A DNA stretch of 64,000 bases from Hygrophila difformis. Its lineage: Eukaryota > Streptophyta > Magnoliopsida > Lamiales > Acanthaceae. Position 1 is the first letter of the stretch. The number at the start of each line of letters is the position of its first letter. A program made the translations under genes and the position numbers. Positions 35,384-47,384 of the stretch are shown one piece after another. The stretch lies in the NCBI GenBank assembly GCA_030278955.1, contig JAOANR010000012.1:23491977-23555976 (forward strand). The letters run 5' to 3'. The notes below the pieces were generated by a model. It was not told where the DNA came from. It was given only the letters and a program-made list of their open reading frames with translations, and did no database searches.

Positions 35384-37469
35384 GGACACCAACCTAGTTT
35401 TGAACTGGGAGAAGTGCCATTTCATGGTCACCGAGGGAATAGTGTTGGGTCACCGCATCTCACGCGCATGTATCGAAGTCGACAGAGCTAAGGTCTCAGT
35501 CATCTCAAACCTCCCATTGCCTAATTCAATAAAAGCAGTTAGGAGTTTCTTAGGGCATGCCGGTTTCTACCGGAGATTCATAAAAGACTTTTCTAAAATT
35601 GCCAAGCCGCTCACTAACTTGCTCTGTAAAGAAACCCCTTTTGTAATAAATGAAGCGTGTGTTCAAGCCTTTGACACGCTCAAAGGAATGTTGATTTCCG
35701 CTCCAATAGTGCAACCACCCGATTGGTCAATACCTTTCGAGGTAATGTGTGATGCAAGTGATCTCGCCGTGGGTGCAGTTCTTGGGCAACATAAGGAAGG
35801 GAAGCATTGCGTAATTCATTACGCAAGTCATGCCCTGAATGAAGCCCAAATTAACTACACCACCACGGAAAAGGAGATGTATGCTGTGGTTTTTGCGTTT
35901 GATAAATTCAGACAATATCTTATTGGTACGAAAACCACGGTGTACACAGATCACTCTGCACTGAGATACTTGTTTAGCAAACAAGACGCCAAACCTCGAT
36001 TAATCAGGTGGGTACTGTTGCTGCAAGAATTCAACATTATAATAAAAGATAGAAAAGGCAGAGACAATGGTGCTGCTGACCATTTGTCTCGACTAGAAAA
36101 TGATAAAAATGAGCTAGCCGTAAATGAGAATTTTCCGGACGAGCAACTGTTTGCCTTGCATCTTCATGATCAAGCTTTTCCGTGGTTTTCCGATATTGCT
36201 AACTTTTTAGCATGCGGGATAAACCCACCATTTCAAAGCAGAGGCCACAAAGCGAGGTTCAACCGAGATGTAGTTAACTACTTCTGGGAAGACCCTTACC
36301 TCTTCAAGCATTGTGCAGATTCGATTATTAGACGATGTGTAACTGAGCACGAGGCTTATCAAATCGCTAAGAAATGCCATGAATCGGAATATGGAGGTCA
36401 CCATGGCCCCACTCGAACAGCTCATAAGGTACTCAAGTGCGGTTTTTATTGGCCTACCATTTACGAGGATTGCAAAGCGTTTGTTAAAGCTTGCGACAGA
36501 TGCCAAAGATTAGGGAATATCTCCAAGAGGGACGAGATGCCTCAACAAGGAATTCTCACTCTCGAGATTTTCGATGTATGGGGTATTGACTTCATGGGAC
36601 CATTCCCGACATCTGATGGGAACCATTACATCTTGGTAGCTGTCGATTACGTTTCCAAGTGGGTTGAGGCTGTTGCACTGCCAACCAATGATGGCAACCA
36701 GGTCGTCAAATTTTTGAAAAATAACATTTTCAATAGATTTGGTGTACCCAGGGTGATCATATCAGATGGAGGAACCCATTTTGTTAATAAAGCATTTGCA
36801 AATCTTATGAGCAAAAATGGGATTCTCCACAAGATCGGCACGCCTTACCATCCCCAAACCAGTGGTCAAGTCGAGGTCTCTAACCGCGAAATCAAACACA
36901 TACTCGAGGCCACTGTGGGGACAACTCGCAAAGATTGGTCACGCAAGCTCAATGATGCTTTATGGGCATACCGCACTGCATTCAAGACTCCTATTGGGAT
37001 GTCTCCATACAGACTCATCTTCGGAAAGGCCTGTCATTTGCCCGTAGAACTAGAGCATAAGGCTTACTGGGCCGTACGAATGCTCAATTTTGACTCCCGA
37101 GTTGCCCAGAGTAAGCGCAAGTTGGACCTCAATGAAATTGAGGAAATACGTGCGCAAGCTTATGAAAGCTCGAGGATTTATAAAGAGCGGACCCAGAAGT
37201 TACACGATCGTCGTATTAAATCTAAACACTTCTATGTTGGCCAGAATGTCTTGTTATTTAATTCTAGGTTGAAGCTATTCCCCGGAAAGCTTAAATCCAG
37301 ATGGGAAGGGCCATACGAAGTGATGCACGTGTTTGAAAGTGGGGCTGTCAGGATCCGAACTGACAAAGGAGAGCTGGTGGTGAATGGACACAGACTGAAG
37401 GAGTATCTTGGGCAGTTCGACCCCGAAAAAGAAGCTCAGATGACAACAGAACCGGCTTATGTTCAATAA
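35375..37469 (+). pseudogene. pol: E2 Pol lacking the RT catalytic core
   Basis: The frame continues from an acidic linker straight into [17 protein letters not shown], the RT thumb/connection. By comparison with E1 (25974-26870) about 0.9 kb, or 300 codons, is missing, including the FMDD active site. RNase H ([15 protein letters not shown]) and a complete integrase follow, with a zinc region ([10 protein letters not shown]...CDRCQRLG) and D, D, E residues in [16 protein letters not shown] and [12 protein letters not shown]. Codons upstream of 35375 in this frame are spurious. Confidence 0.9.
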
Positions 37470-37554
37470 ATATTATACATATATTTACTTACGTATTTGT
37501 TACTTTCTTCACTTATTTTTATTGGGACAAAGTATCCAAAAATCAATTGAACAT

Positions 37555-37591
37555 TTAGAGTACTAAGACTCTAAATGTGAGGATGTTGATA
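37555..37591 (+). promoter_or_regulatory. Hairpin plus internal PPT/LTR-edge copy after E2 pol
   Basis: The palindrome arms ACATTTAGAGT and ACTCTAAATGT are followed by GAGGATGTTGATA. The 19-mer at 37573-37591 equals the true 3' PPT-LTR junction at 42472-42490. Confidence 0.7.
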
Positions 37592-37922
37592 TTTGGAGAA
37601 AACCTAATACCTTTCCATAATTGTTTTGCAGGAATTCAAGGAACCAACAAAAAGAAAGATAAAAGCTTCCAAAACCAGGTTCCCGGTTGGGTTAACATTA
37701 TATTTAATGAAGGATAATTTTGGGATTTAGAGAAATCTAAAATCCAGAATAAATTCATAAAATAAAAATTGTTAACCCGATCTAATTTAGGCAAGCAATA
37801 CGTTTTTAGATTCTAATTCTGTGTATATATGTTTGCTCTTGAGTTCATCTTGATGAACATAAATTTTTGAAAAATCTAAATTTTCCTAAGTCTTAAATGT
37901 GGTTTAATTTTCATTTCAAGAA

Positions 37923-38461
37923 AATTCGAATTAATTCGAATTGCTTGGAACATACCACATAAGACATTTTGCCTTGGAAATTTTTCACGTTCGGATTAGT
38001 TAATTCGAATTATGCAGGCAATTCGAATTAATTCGAATTGCCATGCAAATTCGAATTGGCACCCAAGGCAGAATTTTCGGATATTTTAGTAGGCCAAGTG
38101 TTGCAATTCGAATTATAGGGCAATTCGAATTAATTCGAATTGCCTGACTAATTCGAATTGGCATGCAAAAGGCATTCTCTTATGCAAGTGAGCAATTCGA
38201 ATTGTGGGGAAGTTCGAATTAATTCGAACTACACCAATAATTCGAATCAGCTCACAAAAGCATTCCTATGCAAAGTTGGTCCTTACCACCAGGTTCGAAT
38301 TATGAGTCAATTCGAATTAATTCGAATTGATTCACAATTCGAACTTGTGTGTAATTTTGCCTGTCAAGCCAATTCGAATTAATTCGAATTGGGCTAAATA
38401 ACTCGCATCTCTCACAGAATGCACCAATTCGAATTAATTCGAATTAGTGCATAATTCGAAC
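37923..38461. repeat. E2 internal palindromic repeat cluster, upstream of F-box promoter
   Basis: About eight ATTCGAATTAATTCGAAT doublets plus single sites, same motif as the E2 LTR clusters, ending 16 bp before the F-box TATA-like box. Confidence 0.92.
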
Positions 38462-38476
38462 TCCCCTTACGAATCC

Positions 38477-38485
38477 TTTTTATAC
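38477..38485 (+). promoter_or_regulatory. TATA-like box of the E2 F-box gene
   Basis: TTTTTATAC followed by a pyrimidine-rich leader (CTCTCTCTCGCG) typical of plant 5' UTRs; ATG 136 nt downstream. Confidence 0.5.
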
Positions 38486-38620
38486 CCTTCTTTCCTTCTC
38501 ATTTCCCTCACTTTCACTTTCCACACTTCCAAAATCCCCCGTTCTCTCTCTCGCGAAACCCTTCTTCCTCGCGAAACCAGTCACTCTTTTCAAGCTTTCC
38601 TCCGGCCAAATCACTCGGAA

Positions 38621-40748
38621 ATGGCTTCGTCGTCGTCAAACCCTAGTGGGAGTCGGGGGTAAGTATCTCTGTTTCATTTTCGCGCTCGGTTTCAAGTTTA
38701 CAGTTTTGTCTTTTCATCTTCCGTGCGAAATCGAGGGTGGGAAGGGGAATGCTTTTGTTTCTCATGACGGGAAGAGTCGGAAAGTGGTCGGAGTGTGTTG
38801 GGTTTGTTCAGAAATGGGGTAGAAACCGACTAAGCAGAACCTAGGGCTCTAGGTTTTGTGTTCTTAACTGCCATTTAAGGGTTCGAATTTTCTGTGATTT
38901 AGGGGGTGTTCTTATTTTGAAAATGAGGGTCTCAAAACCTTTTAAAAATTTGATTTTTGTTCATATTGCAGTATTATTGTTCCATTTGTGTTTATGTGTG
39001 TATCTGTGTTATCTGCTTTGTGATTTTGGTAACTTGTGAGTAGGGTTAACACTCTGGTCGTACTTTCTTTAGCCACTGTGTTGTTTTTCAGTAGATAATT
39101 GTTGATGATGACTGAAAATGCATGTTGATAATATCTGCAAAATTTATGTTTTTAAAGCATGAGTTTTGTTGGTGACATTAGTACATACAGTAGTATAGAT
39201 GGATCAAATGTTCTCGTTTCTGTTGATGTTTGCATGTATATTGTTATATGAGTATTTTAGTAATGAATGCTTTTGTCGGGTACATGTTGCCATCACATGG
39301 CAAACTTAATCCCAAAGGTTGACGTTTGCACATACGGAAACATGGTATTACAGACAAAACCATGCCAAAATTTTTCCAACACTTGTGGGCATGGCATTTA
39401 TGTATAAAAAGACAAATTTTCAGAATATTCTTTGTTTAAGTGTTTGATCTTTGTCAACTTGGAACAAGTGGGAAATACTTGTAAGGAATGTTTTGTTTAT
39501 TCCTTAAAAACCCACTTTCCAAAACAAAATCCAAATGGGGGACCACTCACACCCCCAATTTCACTAAATAAACAAGTCAACACCTTTTCATAAAAATCCA
39601 AAAATCGCCTTTTGTATGTATGCATGTCTACTTTTATTTTTAGTTCTTAATTTTGGTCATGGTCCATTGTACATACTAGTAATTGCATAATTTATCGCTT
39701 GCATTCGATTTTCATCATTAATCTCTTATTTTCCCTACCTCACATGATTTAAATCACTTTTTAAGTGATAAAAATCAAATTCCTTCGTAGGCTCAATAAC
39801 CTACGAAATTTTCTCTTTTTGGTCCTTTGACCACCCAAAAACATCTTAGACTACTTATAGTCTAAGAAAAATTTCTAAGGATCCAAGATCCTTATCTCTC
39901 TCTAGCTTTCCTTATTTTTGCTAAAATAAGAGTAGATTTGATAATCTGACCCATTGGACTTTCATAGTGTACCTCAAGTGAGACAGGTGCTAGAAAGTGA
40001 ACTGTACTTCGAAGTGGCTGAAGGTATGAGGCTGAGGGTCTCAGACCTAATCATCTCTCCATGTCTTTTCAGAGACATCATTCCCCTAGCCCCAAACGAA
40101 GATCACGAGGAAGAAACCCAACTACTGGATCTGCCAGTGGAGCTCCTAGGAGAAATCCTCTCCCGCATCGGAGAGGATTGCATCAAGAAAGTGTGGAGGG
40201 TCAGAGAAGTGTGCACCAAGCTCAGGGATGCAGCTGATCTTCCCATTGTCTACAGAAGGTGTGAACTGGAGACCACCATCGTCAAGATGTGGGAACAAAG
40301 GATGGAACTGCAAAAGGAGGCACTCATGGTCAAGTGCGAAGAAGCTGGCAACTACAACCTGAAACTCATCCCAGCCCTGCAGGCATTCGGAGCAGGAAAC
40401 GAGACTCTGGCTTGTGAGCTGCTATAGGAAGGGATTGAGGACAACCACAAGGCCTCAATCTTTGTCCGGGGATACATGCTGCTCAGCAAGCTGGACAATG
40501 AACAGGTCCAGCAAGGAATAGCAATGATCGACAAGATGGTGACAGACGAATCAATCATGGCATATGTGGGCAACCGCGTCTTTGCATGGTTGATGGAAAG
40601 CCTGGAGACTCCTGATCTGTTCATTGACCAAGGACCCAGAGTCTACTGCCAAAAAGTGCTGGAGAACCAGGATGACGAGGGAGATTACTGCTTGCCCTGC
40701 AGCCTAACAAACTTCGTCCATTGGAGCAGGATTTTCTTCCAAGGATAG
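38621..40748 (+). pseudogene. Captured F-box gene in E2 (two exons, one stop)
   Basis: Exon 1 is 38621-38658 (MASSSSNPSGSR plus two bases). The donor is GTAAGT at 38659, the intron 1309 nt, and the acceptor TTTCATAG. Exon 2 is 39968-40748. The junction is phase 2, as in E1. The spliced frame would be 272 codons. A region of about 55 residues with no E1 match (RQVLESELYFEVAEG...) precedes the F-box (LPVELLGEILSRIG...CTKLRD...IVYRRC). The Sel1-like part (EDNHKASIFVRG) and the C-terminal YC...YCLPCS...HWSR cluster follow. A TAG at 40425-40427 interrupts the frame once, after ACELL. About half the aligned residues are identical to E1 by eye. An SCF-adaptor role is inferred from the F-box only. 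Confidence 0.75.
38659..39967 (+). other. Intron of the E2 F-box gene with hairpin array
   Basis: 1309 nt. In 39753-39893 five perfect stem-loops follow each other: ATCACTT/AAGTGAT, TTCGTAGG/CCTACGAA, GGTC/GACC, TCTTAGACTA/TAGTCTAAGA and AAGGATC/GATCCTT. A pyrimidine stretch and the acceptor come next. The block GGACCACTCACACCCCC at 39540 is shared with the E1 intron. Confidence 0.6.
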
Positions 40749-42471
40749 AAGGGAAAGATGCTGAAGAAGGACTGAATCTGTAAAGATTCACTTCTGACTG
40801 GGACCGTATTCTGGGGTAACTTTCTGACTGATCTTCGACGCTAACCTATCCAAGTGTACAGCTTTGTCTGTATTGATGTTTGGCTGTGATTAAGGTCGTG
40901 TGCTGTATAACGAACCTTAGAATTATCTGTTATGATGGGTGTACGACGTATTTTGGTAGTCGTACATTTACTGCTTTCCACAAGAGAATTTCGTCTTGAG
41001 TTCTCCATTATTCGAAAAAAAGATGTGTGGCAGTCCAAGATGAATAAGTGACTGTCACGCCAAAAACAAGCTGTGACATGCTTGCATGTTCACAGTGTCT
41101 TTTTACTGCTTTCAATTAAACAAACCGGCATAAAACAAGCATAAATCTGTCACCTAAATTCACATGTTGAATTTAGGCTGATGACGAAATCTTCAGACTA
41201 TTACATTGGGATAAAACAATTAAAAATATGCATGACATAAATTCTTGAAGTTTTGAGCTATAAAAATCCAATGATATGATCACTTGAAAGACTAACAAAC
41301 TTTCATGTTGAGAATTTGATTGAGTAAGTTGTAAGAATTTTTCAAAGGTTAAATTTGAGAATAAATGTATGACATGATCAAACCGTCCCTTGTGAGATCT
41401 GAGCCGAGTCATTTTTATTCAATACTTCTTTGATTGTGTGAATCAATTCGATTAAAGGGCACTAGAACTTGCAATTGGGACCGATTCAAGACCATGCCAT
41501 ATTCCCGAAATCGAGCATATGATCGAGGCACTTAGAAAAACCCAAAATTTTGGCTTTCGTTTGAATTCCAAACCCAAAAACATTTTCCCTTTAGGATCAA
41601 CCAATCTGAGCCTTTAAACCTAATTTTTCTTTGAAGCCACTATATTACTCTTAGCCTTACAAAAAGACCAAGAAAATCAAACCCAAGTGTACATGAGCCA
41701 TCCCATCTAGGCATTGTAATTTTTTATCATAAAATATATATCAATCGGTATGCTATAAACCGATTCAAAAAAAAAAAAAAAAAGAGGAGAAGAAGTTGAG
41801 ATCCATTCAACAAGAATAAATTGCAAATGACAAAGCAAATTAGACAAAGTCTAATGTCATGCAATAGAAAAAGAAAAACAAAAGAAAGATAGAAATAAAG
41901 ATGATCATAAATTCTGCAACATGCCAAACTGTGGTGGAATGGTGACATGTCACTTTTTAGCCCAATAATTCCCTCTTCCTACCAAATGTTACAACCGTAT
42001 GCCCCGTTACAACCTTGAATAAGACCTTGGGATCTCGATTTGAGGAAATGAGCCGGTGGCGAGTTGGTCCAGTTGCAAGCTTATGGGAGAATTTAATTGA
42101 ATTTGATTTTGAGCGTTGATGATAAAAGCCAATCTTGAGAGTGAGTGAACTTTCCGATTCTAATATATGTGAGGCTCTGCTTTGATTGATTAATGATTCA
42201 TGTCATGCCTAAATTCAAGAATTGAGCCAATGTGATTTTCTAAACACATATTCAAGAAGAATTAACAATAATGATTGATTTGTATGTTCACTCAAGTGAG
42301 AAGTATCATTCCATTAAACACTGTAACCAAGAGAGTTTAATACTTGTAATTTTGATTGTCTTATCCCAATATAAAAAGAATAAAATTTCCGAGGCCACGC
42401 AAATGGATTGAATATGCAGAGTCCAAGCTCCTAGGAGCACTGACTCTGACTGCTCGGGGACGATCAGTATT
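40749..42471 (+). other. Noncoding region between F-box gene and E2 3' LTR
   Basis: Aligns with E1 19450-21108. The most conserved segment is 41460-41570. An A-run lies at 41767-41782. No coding potential seen. Confidence 0.6.
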
Positions 42472-42485
42472 AAATGTGAGGATGT
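42472..42485 (+). promoter_or_regulatory. E2 polypurine tract
   Basis: AAATGTGAGGATGT immediately before the 3' LTR, same as E1. Confidence 0.75.
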
Positions 42486-45400
42486 TGATAATGGCCAAAA
42501 TTGTCCATTATTTCCAATCCATTTCCGTGTCTGAGACGGACATTTTGATCGTGATTCCATCTTATTTCAATAAGAAAGCAGTTGAATTTGACAGATTAAT
42601 GCGAGTTTGTAAAAACATCGAGCCGGTAACAAAAAACACAAAATATGCAATTTTAAATTGTATTTGTGTTAGAAAAATCCAAAAACATGAAAAAAGGAAA
42701 AAGAAAAGAAAAAGGAATGAAAAGATGGGCAAAAGAATAAAAGAGCCCACAAAAATCCAAAAAGATGGGAAAAAGATTGAAAATCCCACAACTGAAATTT
42801 GGTTAAGTGTTGAAGCATAATTCGAATTGTGAGCAATTCGAATTAATTCGAATTGCACAACAATTCGAATTGCTAAAGAGAGCAAAGAAATGGATAAGTG
42901 TTGGAAGGGATGCAGAAGTCTAATTCGAATTGTTCAAGTTCGAATTAATTCGAATTAGGGAATGAAGAGAGAAGAAACCCAAAGGCAAGAAGAAGATGCA
43001 ATTCGAATTGTCTAGTTCGAGTTAATTCGAATTAGTGCAAACAATTCAAATTGCCACAAATTGCAAGGAAGCCAAGCAAAAACCCTCACCCAAAGGCAAG
43101 AAGAAAATGCAATTCGAATTGTCCAATTCGAATTAATTCGAAATTGGCACAAACAATTCGAATTGACAACTGAAGGCCACATTTCCAGCTCAAGGAGGAG
43201 ACCTCACAATTCGAATTAATTCGAATTGATTGAATTAATTCGAACTTCACTCATTGAAGCTATGGAGCATGAGCACAACATTGGTGGGCCTAGGGTTTTG
43301 AAGATTGTCTATAAAAGCAGACCTTCCACAACAGAATCAAGAGATCAAGAATTTAACCAAAAAGCAGCTTGGGACAAAAAGAACAGCAGGAGGTTCCACA
43401 CCCCTTAAGGGTTAGGTAGGTAGTTTAGGTTAGTTTATTTTTCTTGCAAGTAGTGTAATCTTTACATGCTTTGATCTTAGTTTAGTGTAGAAGCAGTTTG
43501 TATAACCCTTAGAGTAGCCATTTTCCATATTTTTACATGCTTTCTAGTCAGAATAAACCCTGCCTTCAAGCTAATGATGGTTTTGGGTTCTTTGTTTTGC
43601 TTTCAAAGTGTCAATACAAGGAAAATTTCCAGAAATGGTTTTATTCATGTGTTTTGGCACTCTTTAATGCTTTCCCTAGAAATAAATGCTTAATATGTTT
43701 GTTTGTTTCAACTAGGTTACATTTATTATGTCCTAGTTGACATTCAAACTTAATAAATGCATGTTTGGTGGGTTTTTGGCTTGATTTAGTGCCTTAGAGC
43801 TTCAAATAAGTGTTCTTAAGTTTTAGATGTTTTTAAGGTTTGTTATAATTTATATTTAGGTTTTATTCTTCCTGCTATTATCTTATTTCATGCTACCTTA
43901 GAGAACTTGAGTGTTCTTAATTTATTCATGCAGTTCTTAGATAACTAGATGTTTTAGGCTCTTTGATCTTTGATCTCTTGTTTGTAGGAATAGGGTTTGA
44001 ATCTGGCCAATACCCACTAGACATGTATTTGTTTATTTCTTGAAAATCTCACTAGGGTGGTTGTGAAATGACATTGATGTGAGATGAGGGATTTAGTAAA
44101 TCTAAACCCATCATTACAGTGCAGTGTTCACCTAACCCATACTTGTGAGAACAAAAATTGTTGTTGTCTGAAAATATGTGATTCGAATTGAGGCAATTCG
44201 AATTAACTCGAATTGCCTAAGAAATTCGAATTGCATAGCCAAATTATTCTCTTCATGTGGTTTCCAACCAATTCGAATTATCCAATTCGAATTAATTCGA
44301 ATTGCTCAACAATTCGAATTGGCTTGAAAACCACATTGTATCCATTGCCATCCCCTCATGCCTTAGTTTATTTTCCATCTCTTACCAATTCGAATTGCCC
44401 AATTCGAATTAATTCGAATTGCTGGACAATTCGAACTCACCTTCCCCTTGAGGTATATGCCTTAGTCAATTTTGAGCAGGGAAACGCCTTCATCAATTCG
44501 AGTTGTCCAATTCGAATTAATTCGAATTGCTCAACAATTCGAATTAGATGATATCTCATTCCTTTGCAAGGATTAATTGGGTAAGATTATACTTCATTCT
44601 TCATGCATTCTCAATTCGAATTACCCCAATAATTCGAATTGAACTATCCCTTCTATTTTGAAAACTCCAAAAATATTTTCTTTCATGATCTGTGTAAGTT
44701 GCATGGATGTATTGGGCTTCGGCCCAGTTCATCTGATTTCTATCCATTGCACATTTCAACCCCTTAATGTCCAATTATTGTGTGCTTAACACCCACACAA
44801 TACCAAAAATATTTTCTTACTTTTATGATTTTCTCTTTCATTGTGTGTATGAACGAATAATGAGAAACACCACAGATTAATGTTGGTGAAAGGTCCCTTC
44901 ACAGGGATATCGACTAACCCGTCTTCTGTGTGTAAATCATTATCTGTTATTTTGCATGATCTGGTTAGTGGTTGGTGGAAGCTTCGGCGAGCGTTCTCTT
45001 CACTAAGAGTTTTGATTAGTCACTCAGCCAATTCCTAATCAGATACAGTTTTAATTTTCTTTATCTTAATTTCTCAACCTGAATTCAAGTTGTAATAGTA
45101 TCAACTGATGTCGACCAACATCAGTTGAGAAATATTACAGCAAGAAATATGTGGGTTTTTCTTCCTCTCACAGACAAAAGAAAACTAAATGACGGCGGTC
45201 ACCGTTGTTTGGGATTCTTTCTGTCTACAATCATTCATCTGGGATAATTGGGAACCAGACAGCAGATGTTTGCAGTCCGGAGAACCCCAACTATCTCTGG
45301 CATTCTTTTTAGCCGCTTTCTTCTCATCTCAGGCTAATCCACCTTTGTGTATCGCATTCTGTCTAACCCCACCATATATTTTGGGGTACTTTATTTTCCT

Positions 45401-47379
45401 TTTCATATACTTGTATGCATGATACTATTATGTAGATGTTCTGGTCTTATTGCTATTTTGGGGATCCTTCCCCTTGGACACAGAAGTCTTGATTTAAATC
45501 AGATACTGCATAATAAATTTCCAACAAAAATTCCTTTATAAAATCCGGATCTGAGTAAGGGATAAATTCAACAGTTATGACTAATTCATATTCCACTGGG
45601 GGATGATTTTGAGAGCTTAGAAGCAGAGTCAGCGATTAGGTCTCATCTAGACTGAAAGGATCTGTGTTTTAATTGAGAATTTAGTACCTGTCTAGGGAAT
45701 GATTTTCAAATATTCATTTGCTTTTCAAAATCGCTGTGTGTTGGAAATCTGATATTAGATATCGCATTAAATCAACATCCACTTGGGTGTAGATAAGATG
45801 TGATAAATAATACTAGAGGAACAACATATAGGCCTTGGTGAATTTATAAGGTAAGGTCGAGTATTCCTTCGACTACTATCTTCTTCTGCCAAAGTCTAGA
45901 ATTGAGTCTTGAATGAGTACATCCGGAATAGGTTCATTTATGGATCTGTTTCATTTAGTTTGTATCTCATAACTACCCAGATGTTGTAAGCCCTGTGGCT
46001 TATTGATATCTTGGGGGTTCTTGATCTGCATCTGGTCACCAAGACCAGGGGCTCTTTTATACTAACGGAAAGAGACGTTTTTAACGATTCCGAGTGATAG
46101 ATTTAAATGCTTTCTTTACAGCTTTCTTAAACTGCTTTCCTTTAAATGCTTTCATAGAGGTCACTCGGAAGAATTAGGGGCTGTCCATCTGTTAAAAGGT
46201 TTGAGAGTTATGGAATGGTTTGGGGCTTTATTTGAAACTTTGGGTGTGACATGGGGGAATGATAGGAGTACTTGGCATGTCAACTAATGATATGTTAGGT
46301 GTTGCTTGTCCACCACAGATATGTAATGTAACTTCACAAGGCCTGTGGAGGGAGTTATAAGTCTGTGGTATCTTAGAAGTTGTTGTCTTAAGAGCATGTA
46401 AATTCTCACCATAAGTACCTGTCTGTTAAAGGGAACATGGTGTAGAAAGCATGAGAGTTAGCTAACTAGAGGATTATTCCAAGCTAAGATCTGTGTATAA
46501 AAATGGAAGTTAAATTGTGCTTCATCTGAATCTTGTCCAATCTTTATTATTTCCTCCCTGTCCCTTCTGTCATATTTAAACCTGCTTTCTAGATAGTGTA
46601 GCATAATTTTATATTGCTTTCGTAGTATAGATTTAATTGCTTTCTTCGATCTAGTTTACCATGCTTTGTAGAATAACTTTTTACTGCTTTTATGATCTGG
46701 ATTTAATTTATGTCAAGTAGTTGTTAGAAAACCTTGCAAAACTTGAAACGAGTAACCGAGTGGAAAATCTTAGTAAACGACGTGGGCCCTGCTTCCATCG
46801 CACATCCTCCAGTGAACGATCCGGTACTTACTATAAATTACTGCAATTTTTGACTCCGTGCGCTTTCGGGATGCACAGTTTCTTGACACGAGTAAGTAAA
46901 AATATAACATTTTGGGAAAATACTCATACAGTGGGAAGATGTTCAAAAGCTTCATGGTAGGTGCTTTCGTGACATGAAATTATGAGAAGTATCATGGCGC
47001 AGATACCAGGGACTTTCAGGGTGACAGACTGAAGGTCCATCCCTGTTGCACCGTGATATTTGTCAAAAGTTTCATGGCTGGAAGGACCACAGCGCCGTTT
47101 GAACCCCACATGAGTAATAAAAAGGGAAATCTTAATATATTCTTAAACCCCTTCCCTCAATCATAACTCTTTTCATTTAATACATCCGAACTTGGAAATT
47201 GTATTTAGACGGTTCTTCAACCCCCAGTAGCAAAATGAAACTAGAGCAAAAGTTTCATGGCGTCGTTGCCGGGGACTCTCGAGGCACCATTTGAAATCAC
47301 AGTTTCCTCCTTAAGCAATAAACCAGTAAAGGAATTTTCAGAAAATTACTCGTGTTGGCGAAACTCGTCAAAAGTTTCA
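42486..47379 (+). repeat. E2 3' LTR (4.9 kb)
   Basis: 4894 bp, near-identical to 27340-32238, with its own TATA box (43310-43316) and repeat clusters (42818-43244, 44180-44641). Small ORFs repeated in both LTRs (for example 43226-43408) are not known proteins. Confidence 0.95.
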
Positions 47380-47384
47380 ATCTG

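Larger units (their letters stand above)
27340..47379 (+). mobile_element. Athila-type LTR retrotransposon E2, inserted in E1
   Basis: LTRs 27340-32238 and 42486-47379, perfect 5-bp duplication ATCTG at 27335-27339 and 47380-47384, tRNA-Asp primer site, gag, pol and F-box cassette, all plus strand. 20.0 kb. It sits inside the E1 protease coding sequence, splitting the codons after LADR. E1 and E2 are separate families: coding regions and parts of the LTR align, but repeat clusters differ. Gag is broken and the RT core is deleted, so it needed proteins from another copy, or decayed after insertion. Confidence 0.95.

Noticed and set aside
37470..42485. Possible env-like gene of an Athila element
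   Set aside because: No ORF with signal peptide or transmembrane segments found between pol and the 3' LTR; that place holds the F-box gene.
27340..47379. Apparent 4.9-kb segmental duplication
   Set aside because: The two copies are the LTRs of E2, with primer site, PPT and a 5-bp target duplication.
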